DNA of 64,000 bases from Hydrogenophaga sp. GTDB lineage: Bacteria; Pseudomonadota; Gammaproteobacteria; Burkholderiales; Burkholderiaceae_C. Location of the stretch: positions 109,932-173,931 of the forward strand of contig NZ_JAUSOO010000037.1 of NCBI RefSeq assembly GCF_030656115.1, in the 5' to 3' direction. A program made the translations under genes and the position numbers. Positions within the stretch are counted from its first letter, which is position 1; every line of letters starts with the position of its first letter. The notes under the pieces are model-generated. The model saw nothing but the letters and a program-made list of their open reading frames with translations, was not told the origin of the DNA and did no database searches. Shown here piece after piece: positions 1 through 8,199 of the stretch.

Positions 1-246
1 TCATCGCGCCAGCGCTTGCGCAACTTGGCCGAGCTGCAGCGCCGACCTGCGCACGCCCTGGCGCGTGAGGCTATCGAGGCCTACCTGGATCAGGAAGAAA
101 CTCGCATGAAGCGCAACCAGGAAGCGCAGGCGGCATGGAAGCACTACCAAGACACGGGCTTGCATGTCACGGGTGACGAGGCCATCGCCTGGATGAAGTC
201 GTGGGGAACACCTGACGAGTTGCCAAAACCTGTATGCCACGTTTAG
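1..246 (+). CDS. Ribbon-helix-helix antitoxin, 5' end cut by window edge
   Basis: The frame is open from base 1, so the true start lies outside the window. The visible 81 or so residues begin in a short basic stretch, continue into an alpha-helical segment (LAREAIEAYLDQEE) typical of the second helix of CopG/ParD-type ribbon-helix-helix proteins, and end in an acidic tail (MKSWGTPDELPKP). It overlaps the downstream toxin start by 13 bp, the usual translational coupling of type II toxin-antitoxin pairs. By family knowledge it would bind and neutralise the ParE/RelE-like product and repress the operon. The DNA-binding beta strand is not visible, so the exact family (ParD or CopG) is not settled. 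Confidence 0.7.
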   Translation, partial: SSRQRLRNLAELQRRPAHALAREAIEAYLDQEETRMKRNQEAQAAWKHYQDTGLHVTGDEAIAWMKSWGTPDELPKPVCHV

Positions 247-527
247 TTCTGACATCCGAGGCCCTCGACGATCTGGAGAGAGTGCAGAATTTTCTGGCAG
301 CGAAGAGCGTAGAGGCTGCGGCGCGTGCCAAGGCGGTGATCATTGAACACCTCGAAAAGGTGCAGCGTTTTCCAACGATCTACAGACCCGTACCGACGCA
401 GCAAGACCAGCGGGAAATCGTCATTGCCTTTGGTTCCTATGGGTATGTTGTGCGCTACCTGTTCGACCAAGAAGCCGATGCCGTTGTCATTCTTCGGGTG
501 TGGCACCAGCGAGAGCAGTCTGAATGA
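234..527 (+). CDS. ParE/RelE-family toxin
   Basis: A 97-residue protein with the size and fold signature of ParE/RelE toxins: an N-terminal strand followed by EALDDLERVQNFLAAKS, a central helix ending in YRPVPTQQDQRE, then strands IVIAFGSYGYVVRYLF and a C-terminal VVILRVWHQRE. ParE members poison DNA gyrase and RelE members cleave mRNA on the ribosome. The R-x-W-H-x-R-E ending is common to both groups and does not decide between them. The ATG lies inside the 3' end of the antitoxin gene, so the two are one operon. It looks full length and intact. Confidence 0.8.
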   Translation: MPRLVLTSEALDDLERVQNFLAAKSVEAAARAKAVIIEHLEKVQRFPTIYRPVPTQQDQREIVIAFGSYGYVVRYLFDQEADAVVILRVWHQREQSE

Positions 528-623
528 GCGCGCCTGCGGCCACCCGGCCCGGTTTCACACTGGCGTCAAAAACGATCGGTTGTGCAGCCGGTATGCCAGA
601 AGGTCAGCGCAGGTGGCAGGCGC

Positions 624-3140
624 CTAACCGCCGCTGCGCAGCAGCAGCGCCGGGTTCAGCCGCATCTGCCCCAGCAGGTAGCGCGCGCCCAGGCCCAGGC
701 TCACGCCGCTGACCAGCAGCGCGGTGAGCGCGCCGCTCCAGTACAGGCCCACCGGGCTCATGTCCAGTCGCCACAGCAGCAGGCCGGTGGCCAGCGCGCT
801 GCCCGCCAGCAGGGCAAAGGCGGATGTGACGGTGGCGAGCACCACGTATTCCCACACCAGCACCCGGCGCAACAGCGAGTGGCGCGCGCCCAGCGCGTGC
901 ATCACCGTGGCGTCAAACAGCTGGCGGCTGCGGCTGGCCGCCACCACGCTGGCCAGCACCAGCAGGCTGGCCGCCAGGCACACGCCCGCCACCACCGCCA
1001 ACCCGCTGCTGGCGCGGCCCATGAGGGCGCGGGTTTCGCGCAGCAGCGATTCGGTGCGCACGGTGGCGATGTTGGGCGCCACGGCGGCCAGGCGGTCTTG
1101 CGCATCCAGCGTTTGCGCCACCGGCAGCCAGGCCGCGCCCACATGGCGGGTGATGAAGGGGTCCAGCACGCCGTCGCTGAAAATCGCTTCCAGCCACAGG
1201 CGCGACTGCAGGCGCCGCTGGCTGTAGATGGCGGCCAGCGTGGCCCCCACCGGCGTGCCCATGATCTCAAAGCGCAGCCGGTCGCCCACTTGCAGGCCCA
1301 GTTCGTCGGCCTCGCGGTCTTCCATGGCCACCAGCGGTTCGCCGCTGTGGTCTGGGGGCCACCAGGCGCCCCGGTCAATCACCACGTCGTCGAAATTGCC
1401 CGAGCGGTTGCTCAGCTTGTGTTCGTCGCGCGCTTCCCGGGCGCGGGCGCCATCGGCGCTTTCGCGCAGCGCTTCGCCGTTCACCGCCGACAGCCGCCCC
1501 AGCACCAGCGGCGCGGTGCGCAGTTCCGCGCCCGCGCTGGCGCTTTGCAAGGTGTCACGCAGCAGCGGAATTTGCTCGGTCTGCACGTCGTAAAACACCA
1601 GCGCCGGGGCGTTGGCGGGCACGGTGTCGTTCACGGTGCGCAGCAGCGTCATCACCACAAGCGTGCAGGCCACCAGCAGGGTGAGGGCCGAGCCCAGCGA
1701 GAGCAAGGCGGTGCGCAGCGGTGAATGCGTTTGCTGCAAACCGGCCAGCGCCAGCTGCAGCGGCAAGGGCAGGCGCGGGTGGTGTTGCAGCTTTGCGGCC
1801 AGGCGGCGCAGCGCGCGGGTGACCAGGTCCAGCACGCCCAGCAGCGCGGCGGTGGCCAGCACAAAGGCCAGGCCAAAGCGCGGGTCGGGCAGCACCGCCA
1901 CCAGCAGGACCAGTGTGGCCGTGGCCACGGCGGCGGTGAGCCACCAGGCGCGGCGCGGCGTGTGCAGCGCCTGCCCTTCCACACCCCGAAACAAGGTGGC
2001 CGGGCTGACCGACAGCGCGCGGCCCAGCGCCGGCAGCGAAAACGCCAGCGCGGTGAGCACGCCAAACAGCAGCGCCACCCCCGCGGGCTGCCACAGGCCT
2101 TGCACCAACAGGGTCACTGGCAGTTTGTCGGCGGCCAGCTGGGCGCCCGCCAGCGCCAAGCCCATGCCCAGCGCCACGCCCACCGCGCTGGCCAGCAGCG
2201 CCAGCATCAAAATTTGCAGCAGCACCATGGCAGCCAAGCGCCCGTCGCGCAGGCCCAGCGCACGCAGCGTGGCCAGGCTGGTGAGCTTGCCTTGCAGGTA
2301 GGCCTGTACGCTGTTGAACACGCCCAGCCCACCAATGAACAGGGCCGAAAAACCGATCAGCATCAGCCCCGAAGCGATCTGGCCCAGCACCTCGGCCACG
2401 CGGTCGCTGCGTTCGTCAAAGCTGCGCACCTCGGCATCCAGCGTGGGAAAGGCGGCCATGAAGCCATCGCGCCAGGCGGTGGCGGCCTGGGTGCTGGGCG
2501 CGTCCACGCGAACGCGGTAGCGGTAGTCCACCCGGCTCAGCGGCTGCACCAGGCCGGTGGCCAGCAGCGCACCCTCGGCCACCAGCACCGGGGCAGCGCC
2601 CCAGTCGGCGCGCAGGCTGCGGTCGGGCTGGCGCACCGTGATGGCGCGCACCACCAAGTCCAAGTCGCCAATGGCGATGCGGCTGCCGGGTTGCAGGCCG
2701 AGCCGTGTGGCCAAAGCGCCGTCAATGGCCGCGCCCCATTGGCCGTCGCGTTGGGCCAGCGCGTCGGCCAGTGGCGCGGCCGGGTTCAGCTCCACCCGGC
2801 CCACCAGCGGGTAAGCCGCGTCGGCGCTCTGCAGCTCAATCAGCTGGGCGCGGCCGTCTTCGGTGCGCAGCATGGTGCGCAGCTCGACCACGCGCGACAC
2901 GGTGGCGCGCGCCTGCATCCAGGCCAGCGTGTCAGCCGGCAGGGGCTGGGGCGACTCCACTTCCACATCGCCGCCGAAGAGGGCGCGGGCGTCGGTGCGC
3001 ATCGCGTCGGCCACCTGGCGGTACAGGCCACCGCCCGCCGCCACCAGCGACACGCCCAGCACCAGGCAGGCCACAAAAATCCACAGGCGCCGTCCACTGG
3101 CGCGCAGGTCGCGCCAGGCCAGGTCAAGCAGAAACCGCAC
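624..3140 (-). CDS. ABC transporter permease, FtsX/YbbP type
   Basis: An 838-residue integral membrane protein of the large FtsX-like permease family (YbbP type), which works with a LolD-like ATPase. A first membrane helix near residues 15-38 is followed by a large periplasmic domain (about 40-250), three helices around 260-400, further helices around 410-470, a second periplasmic domain (about 500-700) and a final three-helix FtsX block. I take the GTG at 3140 as the start because VRFLLDLAWRDLRASGRR is the conserved amino end of the family. The longer frame upstream is cysteine- and proline-rich and runs through the ATPase gene. The start overlaps the ATPase stop by 17 bp, so the two are coupled. 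The likely role is extraction or export of a lipophilic substrate; the substrate is unknown. Confidence 0.85.
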   Translation of the reverse strand: MRFLLDLAWRDLRASGRRLWIFVACLVLGVSLVAAGGGLYRQVADAMRTDARALFGGDVEVESPQPLPADTLAWMQARATVSRVVELRTMLRTEDGRAQLIELQSADAAYPLVGRVELNPAAPLADALAQRDGQWGAAIDGALATRLGLQPGSRIAIGDLDLVVRAITVRQPDRSLRADWGAAPVLVAEGALLATGLVQPLSRVDYRYRVRVDAPSTQAATAWRDGFMAAFPTLDAEVRSFDERSDRVAEVLGQIASGLMLIGFSALFIGGLGVFNSVQAYLQGKLTSLATLRALGLRDGRLAAMVLLQILMLALLASAVGVALGMGLALAGAQLAADKLPVTLLVQGLWQPAGVALLFGVLTALAFSLPALGRALSVSPATLFRGVEGQALHTPRRAWWLTAAVATATLVLLVAVLPDPRFGLAFVLATAALLGVLDLVTRALRRLAAKLQHHPRLPLPLQLALAGLQQTHSPLRTALLSLGSALTLLVACTLVVMTLLRTVNDTVPANAPALVFYDVQTEQIPLLRDTLQSASAGAELRTAPLVLGRLSAVNGEALRESADGARAREARDEHKLSNRSGNFDDVVIDRGAWWPPDHSGEPLVAMEDREADELGLQVGDRLRFEIMGTPVGATLAAIYSQRRLQSRLWLEAIFSDGVLDPFITRHVGAAWLPVAQTLDAQDRLAAVAPNIATVRTESLLRETRALMGRASSGLAVVAGVCLAASLLVLASVVAASRSRQLFDATVMHALGARHSLLRRVLVWEYVVLATVTSAFALLAGSALATGLLLWRLDMSPVGLYWSGALTALLVSGVSLGLGARYLLGQMRLNPALLLRSGG

Positions 3141-3849
3141 GGGGGTGCTCCGACTGGCGTTCGTTGGGCGTTTCTTGCAAGCGGCCTTCGTGCAGGCGCA
3201 GCACGCGGTCGCAGCGGGCGGCAAACGCCAGGTCGTGCGTCACCAGCACCAGGGTGGTGCCCAGTTCCCGGTTCAGGCCAAACAACAGCTCGCGCACCGC
3301 CTCGGCCGTGTGGTCGTCCAGGTTGCCGGTGGGCTCGACGGCCAGCAGCAGGCGCGGGCGGTGCACCAGCGCGCGGGCAATCGCCACGCGCTGCTGTTCT
3401 CCGCCCGAGAGCTGCGATGGCTTGTGGTGCATGCGCTCGGCCAGACCCACGCGGCGCAGCATGTCCGCCGCCACGTCGCGCGCGCCGCTGGCCCCGGCCA
3501 TTTGCAGCGGCAGCGCGGCGTTGTCCAGCGCGCTCAGGCTGGGCAGCAGGTGAAAGCTCTGGAACACGATGCCGATGCGTTCGCGCCGCAGGTCGGCCAG
3601 GCCGTCGCTGTCGAGGCTGGCCAGGTCGGTGCCCGCGATGCGGATGCGACCGGCGGCCGGGCGCTCCAGGCCACTCAGCAGCAACAGCAGCGAGGTCTTG
3701 CCCGAGCCCGAAGGGCCGGCGATGGCCACGCGGGTGCCGGCGGCAATGCGCAGGTTCACATCGCGCAGCACCTGCACCTGCCGGGTGCCGATGGAATAGT
3801 GCATGGACAGGTCATCGACCTCGATCAGGTGTTGGGTGGTGTGTGGCAT
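3124..3849 (-). CDS. ABC transporter ATPase, LolD-like, with altered Walker B
   Basis: The 241-residue nucleotide-binding subunit for the overlapping permease. Visible motifs are Walker A GPSGSGKTS, Q-loop FQSFHLLPSLS, signature LSGGEQQR, D-loop GNLDD and the H-loop histidine in LVTHDL. The Walker B segment reads RLLLAVEPTGNLD: the aspartate that normally precedes the catalytic glutamate is valine (residue 171, codon GTC where GAC is expected). The start MPHTTQHLIEVDDL was chosen because the upstream extension has no family resemblance. The usual partner tesA (arylesterase) of ybbA-ybbP clusters is absent upstream. Whether the ATPase still hydrolyses ATP is open. Confidence 0.87.
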   Translation of the reverse strand: MPHTTQHLIEVDDLSMHYSIGTRQVQVLRDVNLRIAAGTRVAIAGPSGSGKTSLLLLLSGLERPAAGRIRIAGTDLASLDSDGLADLRRERIGIVFQSFHLLPSLSALDNAALPLQMAGASGARDVAADMLRRVGLAERMHHKPSQLSGGEQQRVAIARALVHRPRLLLAVEPTGNLDDHTAEAVRELLFGLNRELGTTLVLVTHDLAFAARCDRVLRLHEGRLQETPNERQSEHPRAVSA

Positions 3850-4503
3850 GGGCGGTGTCAATAAGCTCGTGGGCAGAGCTTGCCCCAGGTTCTCAAGTTC
3901 CCGCCAGCGGCGCACCGCATGCCCTTCAACCCGCCTGGAACGGCCAGAACGGCGCTGGCGGTGAACGGCTGCGTCAGCGTCTCGCGCGCGGGCAGCCAGC
4001 GGCGGACAAACAGTGGCATGAAGCCGCAGCCCAGCAGCGCGATCAGGCGACCCACGGACAGCGCGTGGGTGGATTCGGGCAACAGCATGGGCGCGGATCA
4101 TGGGCCGCGCGGCGGTGGTGACCAACAATTTTTAGGTGATTTGCTTATGCGGGGGGACGGGATGGAAGGGCTGGTGGGGGACCCTCTACGTGGCTCCGTG
4201 CCGATCAGACCAAGGGCCGCTGAGCAGCAATTGCTGCCGGTGGGTGCTGCCGGGCTTATGCACGCTGACTGTCGTGAATCGGCAATTTGACAAGGGGACC
4301 AGCGCTGGCGTGAGCTGCGGCTGTAGGGGGCACTGCTGTCATGAGGCTGCGCCAACGTCGCGGGCGACTTCGCTGTTGGGACCCGGGAGAACCCAGCGCA
4401 TGTGTAGAGGGGCGCTCCGTCATGAATGCCTGCAGACGCGTTCCTTGTTTGGAGCCATCATGCTCGTCACCGAGGTTGCGATGCTTTCGTGGTGCAATGC
4501 AGC
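3850..4503. other. Intergenic region between divergent genes, no assignable gene
   Basis: About 650 bp separates the divergently transcribed ABC operon and the antiporter. It holds short open frames on both strands, the longest on the minus strand at 3858-4088 (76 codons; includes VRRWLPARETLTQPF), but none resembles a family I know, none has a convincing ribosome binding site, and codon use is not clearly coding. No hairpin terminator was recognised. It probably contains the promoters of both flanking transcription units plus decayed sequence. Confidence 0.4.
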
Positions 4504-6555
4504 ATGTTTGATGTTCTGCGAGTTTCAGATCCTGTTGCCGTTTTTGCGGTCGTTGCATTTCTGATCCTATTGGCGCCTATCGTCATGGGTCGCTGGCAGC
4601 TGCCTGGAACCATTGGGCTGCTGTTGGCAGGCGCCGTCCTCGGGCCGAATGCATTGGGTGTACTGGCCAGAGATCAATCCTTCATCCTTTTCGGCACTGT
4701 GGGACTGCTCTACATCATGTTCACCGCAGCCCTCGAGATCGACATGGTGGTTCTTAAGCGGTCCAAGCTTCACAGCATGGTATTTGGACTGCTGACCTTT
4801 GCCATACCCCAGAGCCTGGGCACGTTGGTGGGGCACTTCTTACTCGGGTTCTCATGGCCGGCGGCCATATTGCTGGGATCGCTATTCGCTTCCCACACCT
4901 TGCTGGCCTACCCCATCGCCAGCCGACTGGGGATTGCGCACGATACCGCCGTGACTACGGCCGTTGGAGGCACCATCATCACCGACACGCTGGCCCTGCT
5001 GGTGTTGGCCGTGATTGCCGGCTCTGTTCGGGGTGAGGTCGACGAGTTCTTCTGGTATCGGCTGGCTGCCAGTCTTGGGCTCTATGTGCTGGCCATCCTG
5101 TACGGCCTGCCCAAGCTTGCGCGGTGGTTTTTCCGCAACGTGGGACGCGACGGTGTGACGGAGTTCGTCTTCGTGCTCGCAGTGGTTTTTGGCTGCGCCA
5201 GCCTGGCCCATACAGCGGGTTCTGAACCCATTGTTGGGGCTTTTTTGGCGGGCCTGGCGTTAAACCGGCTCATCCCGCACAACAGCCCGCTGATGAACAG
5301 AATCCAGTTTACCGGGGAGGCCATTTTTGTGCCTTTCTTCTTGCTCTCGGTCGGAATGCTGCTGGACCTCCGGGTGTTCTTGTCCGGATGGCGAGCCTGG
5401 CTGGTCGCGGCGGCGATGTTGGCCACCGTGATTGTTGCCAAATGGTTGGCCGCTCAAATCAGCAGCAAGATACTGGGCTACAACACTGCCCAAGCCCGCG
5501 TGGTTTTCGGGCTCAGTTTGGCGCAGGCAGCAGCGACCCTGGCCGCTACGGTGGTGGGCTACGAGATCGGGCTATTTGATGATGCCGTGGTCAACGGCGC
5601 CATCGTGATGATTTTGGTCACCTGTGTCATCGCCCCGTGGCAGGTTGACCGCTACGGCCGCAGGATGGTCCAGACCATGGAGCAAGACTCAGAGCCCATG
5701 GCGGTAGAACAGCAACGCATTCTCACGGCGCTGACGGAGGCCTCGCCCAGCCGGCATTTGTTGGATCTGGCCATGCTGCTGCGCAAGCCTGAGCACGAAC
5801 AACCCATCTACCCCATTTCTGTGATCCAAGACAACGGGGACACCTCTGCACTGGTGTCCAGTGCGGAGCGGGTACTTGGGAATGCGGTCAACTATCTGTC
5901 TCAGGCCGAAGTGCCATCAACACCCCTCACGCGCATTGACCTCAACCTGGCATCCGGCATCCTGAAGGCCCGGCGTGAGCTCAATGCGTCTGAGGTGTTG
6001 ATGGGCTGGAGTGAGCAGAGTCGTGCCCCGGAGTTCTTCTTCGGCTCGCTCATGGAGAACTTGTTGCGCGACCGCGATTTTTCGCTGGTGGTGCTTCGGC
6101 CGCGGGAGCCCCTCAACACCACGCGCAGAGTGCTGCTGGCAGTGCCCCCTGAGGCTGATCTTGAGCCAGGGTTCAACAACGGCATGATGCTGATCAAGCG
6201 GCTATCGCGTCAGCTCAGTGCCCCAGCGCTGTTGATAACGCCGGAAAAGGGCTCTGACAGGATGTTCAAGCGGATGCGTTCACTCAGGCCCGACTGCGAT
6301 TTAACGTTGGGGCCAACAGACACATGGCCCGCACTGACGCGTGTGCTCAAGGAGCTGCACCGCGATGGTGATCTCATTGTTCTCATTGGCGCACGGCAAG
6401 GCGGCATGGCACGGCTTCATGCCATGACTCGACTGCCAGAAGAACTATCAGAATCCTTCCCTAACTCCAATCTGATCTTCCTCTACGCCGGTGAATCGCG
6501 CACTGGGAACCCCAGTTCCGTCGTGAACCCTGAGCCCGCAACGCGTATGACCTAG
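4504..6555 (+). CDS. CPA2 family monovalent cation:proton antiporter
   Basis: A 683-residue inner-membrane antiporter. Residues 1-390 carry about twelve hydrophobic segments of the Na+/H+ exchanger fold, with the family motifs GLLLAGAVLGPNALG, FTAALEIDMVVLK, GSLFASHTLLAYP and FLAGLALNRLIP. Residues 400-683 form a soluble tail that resembles tandem universal-stress-like nucleotide-binding modules (LLDLAMLLRKPE..., VVLRPREPLN..., DLIVLIGARQGGMARLH). I prefer the ATG at 4504 because the hydrophobic amino end starts there; a longer frame from 4426 adds 26 residues that look non-coding. CPA2 proteins exchange K+ or Na+ for H+ in pH and ion homeostasis; which ion cannot be read from sequence. Confidence 0.85.
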   Translation: MFDVLRVSDPVAVFAVVAFLILLAPIVMGRWQLPGTIGLLLAGAVLGPNALGVLARDQSFILFGTVGLLYIMFTAALEIDMVVLKRSKLHSMVFGLLTFAIPQSLGTLVGHFLLGFSWPAAILLGSLFASHTLLAYPIASRLGIAHDTAVTTAVGGTIITDTLALLVLAVIAGSVRGEVDEFFWYRLAASLGLYVLAILYGLPKLARWFFRNVGRDGVTEFVFVLAVVFGCASLAHTAGSEPIVGAFLAGLALNRLIPHNSPLMNRIQFTGEAIFVPFFLLSVGMLLDLRVFLSGWRAWLVAAAMLATVIVAKWLAAQISSKILGYNTAQARVVFGLSLAQAAATLAATVVGYEIGLFDDAVVNGAIVMILVTCVIAPWQVDRYGRRMVQTMEQDSEPMAVEQQRILTALTEASPSRHLLDLAMLLRKPEHEQPIYPISVIQDNGDTSALVSSAERVLGNAVNYLSQAEVPSTPLTRIDLNLASGILKARRELNASEVLMGWSEQSRAPEFFFGSLMENLLRDRDFSLVVLRPREPLNTTRRVLLAVPPEADLEPGFNNGMMLIKRLSRQLSAPALLITPEKGSDRMFKRMRSLRPDCDLTLGPTDTWPALTRVLKELHRDGDLIVLIGARQGGMARLHAMTRLPEELSESFPNSNLIFLYAGESRTGNPSSVVNPEPATRMT

Positions 6556-6881
6556 TCGACAGCTTCAGCGGTGACGACCTTGGGAGGTTGAGCACCAATT
6601 GCGGGTGAGGATCAGTTACGGTGGTGCTTTATTTCGTGACCAACCCTTTGGACTGCCCGGAGGGGTATTGCCACTGATTGTCGAGTAGCCGGTCTTGGAA
6701 GCACAGCGGTCATGCAAGCGCCTGCTATCTGTCGAATGTTCAATTTTGAAAGTCACAGGGTTTCTGGACGTAGACATCAATGACAACAACCAGCCTTCAA
6801 CTGACCGTGACCGCGTACGTGTGAACTGACCCCATCCCGACGTGTCCGTGTCGCGGTACATGAGCCGGATGCCACCTGCGC
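6556..6881. other. Intergenic region, nothing recognised
   Basis: These 326 bases between the antiporter stop and the antitoxin stop carry no open frame that I can support. Base composition is lower in GC than the flanks, consistent with decayed or acquired sequence, but no terminal inverted repeats or transposase fragments were identified. Confidence 0.4.
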
Positions 6882-7196
6882 TCACGCCACGATCTCGATG
6901 CCGCGCTTTGGCACCAGGTGCAGCAGCTTCAGCGCCGTGCCCGTCGGCTTTTTCTGTCCGATTTCCCACTTCTGCACCGTCGAGAGGCTGGTGTTCAGCA
7001 GGCGGGCAAACACCGCCTGGCTGACCCGCGTGGTTTCGCGGATGTGTGTGATTTGCTTCGGCTGCAGCGGCTCGACCGGCGGCAGGCACAGCGGGTCGAA
7101 TTCACGCAGCGTGAGCTGATCCATCACGCCCGCCTTGTGCAGCCCTTTGGCCGTGTCGTGCACAGCGGCCAGGATCGGGGATTCAGTTTTTCGCAT
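6882..7196 (-). CDS. Helix-turn-helix antitoxin (HigA/NadS type), orphaned
   Basis: A 104-residue XRE-type DNA-binding protein. The amino half (LAAVHDTAKGLHKAGVMDQLTLREFDPLCLP) and the helix-turn-helix (QITHIRETTRVSQAVFARLLNTSLSTVQKWEIGQKKP) match the NadS/HigA antitoxins that follow a RelE-like toxin gene. The ATG at 7196 overlaps the last codons of a toxin remnant, as in intact loci of this type. By family it would repress its own operon and neutralise the cognate toxin. Because the toxin gene is deleted internally, this antitoxin has no local partner and may persist as a solitary regulator or as an anti-addiction gene. Confidence 0.8.
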   Translation of the reverse strand: MRKTESPILAAVHDTAKGLHKAGVMDQLTLREFDPLCLPPVEPLQPKQITHIRETTRVSQAVFARLLNTSLSTVQKWEIGQKKPTGTALKLLHLVPKRGIEIVA

Positions 7197-7327
7197 GGCA
7201 CTCCACCTCTATCAGTTCACCAGCAACCTTTGCCGAGTCGATCGCCTTGGACCAGGCCTTGCATCATGTCGTCGACCGCTTCACACAGGATGGCGGCGGT
7301 CAAACCCGCTTTGCGCGCCCACCTTGA
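7183..7327 (-). pseudogene. Remnant of RelE/HigB-type toxin gene
   Basis: Upstream of and overlapping the antitoxin start are two out-of-frame pieces of the expected toxin. The 7250-7327 piece reads SRWARKAGLTAAILCEAVDD followed by MMQGL, the amino-proximal part of these toxins. The 7183-7263 piece reads KAIDSAKVAGELIEVECHAK plus N and stop, the carboxyl end. The middle of the gene, including the conserved core that follows the GL motif in intact toxins, is missing, and the start codon is lost. The stop codon overlaps the antitoxin ATG as in intact operons. I infer an internal deletion with frame loss that inactivated the toxin and spared the antitoxin. Confidence 0.65.
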
Positions 7328-7372
7328 TGCCGGCCTCGGGCGGCGACCCGCGCAGCGGTGGAGCGTGGGGGC

Positions 7373-7996
7373 TCAGGCATAGGCGTATTCGCCGCCCTTT
7401 TTCAAAGCGGCCTGATACGCCGGGCGGGCGTGGATCTTCTTGAGCCAGGCCATGGTGGCGGGGCGCGAGGGGCCGAGGCCTGCGCGTGAGACAGCCGCTT
7501 CGAGCGGGAAGCTCATCATGATGTCGGCGGCGGTCATCGCCTTGCCAGCGAACCAGGGGCGCGAGGCCAGCACCTGTTCCACGTAGTCCAGGTGCACGTC
7601 CACCATGGGTTGCACCTTCTTCACGGCGACCTTGCCGATCAGCGGCACCTTGCTCATGGCCAGCATGAGCAGCAGGTTGGGCATGACCGAGCCTTCGGCG
7701 TAGTGCATGAACTGGCGGTAGTTGCGCAGGCCTTCACCGGGGTCGGTGGGGCCCAGGCGGCCGGTCTTGTCGACCAGGTATTCGCAGATGGCGCCGGTTT
7801 CCACCAGCTTGAGCGGGCCGTCTTCCAGCACCGGCGATTTGCCCAGCGGGTGCACTTTTTTCAGCTCGGGCGGGGCGAGCATGGTGGCCTTGTTGCGCTC
7901 GTAGAAGCGGATTTCGCAGGGCAGTTCCAGTTCTTCGAGCAGCCACAGCAGGCGTTGCGAACGGGAGTGGTTGAGGTGGTGGACGATGAGGTTCAT
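7373..7996 (-). CDS. Glutathione S-transferase family protein
   Basis: A 207-residue cytosolic enzyme with the two-domain GST layout. Residues 1-80 form the thioredoxin-like domain: VHHLNHSRSQRLLWLLEELE supplies the catalytic serine region, HPLGKSPVLEDG the cis-proline loop, and LVETGAICEYLVDKT the glutathione-binding E-T/S motif. Residues 90-205 form the all-alpha domain. It conjugates glutathione to electrophiles or acts as a peroxidase; the substrate is unknown. It appears monocistronic. The start follows a good hydrophobic strand (MNLIVHHL). It belongs to the beta-like/YfcG-like bacterial GSTs rather than to the plant classes. Confidence 0.88.
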   Translation of the reverse strand: MNLIVHHLNHSRSQRLLWLLEELELPCEIRFYERNKATMLAPPELKKVHPLGKSPVLEDGPLKLVETGAICEYLVDKTGRLGPTDPGEGLRNYRQFMHYAEGSVMPNLLLMLAMSKVPLIGKVAVKKVQPMVDVHLDYVEQVLASRPWFAGKAMTAADIMMSFPLEAAVSRAGLGPSRPATMAWLKKIHARPAYQAALKKGGEYAYA

Positions 7997-8017
7997 GGTG
8001 GGAGGGGTCCGGTGCTG

Positions 8018-8047
8018 GTGGACATGGTGGACATGGTGGACATGGTG
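8018..8047. repeat. 9-bp tandem repeat, three and a third copies
   Basis: The unit GTGGACATG occurs three times head to tail and is followed by a further GTG, immediately upstream of the GST start on its non-coding side. Because the unit is a multiple of three, copy-number change would not shift a reading frame. It lies in the GST leader and could vary by slippage. No function is known. Confidence 0.85.
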
Positions 8048-8199
8048 GGCAGGCGCGGGAGGCGGTGGGGGTGTGGCACAAGCGCTGGCTGTCGGAGCCG
8101 CCTGGGTGGGCCGAGGTTCCCAGTGTGCCGTGGCTTCGGGCCGCTGACCATAATCGATGGTTTTGACCCCGCGCGTGCGCGCCCAACCCCAAAATCCCC

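Noticed and set aside
3858..4088. 76-codon minus-strand frame upstream of the ABC ATPase as a gene
   Set aside because: No ribosome site, no recognised family and no clear coding bias; left as intergenic.
1725..4121. Very long plus-strand open frame of 798 codons across the ABC operon
   Set aside because: It is antisense to the overlapping permease/ATPase genes, rich in His, Gln and Arg, and has no family resemblance. Such long antisense frames are common in high-GC DNA.
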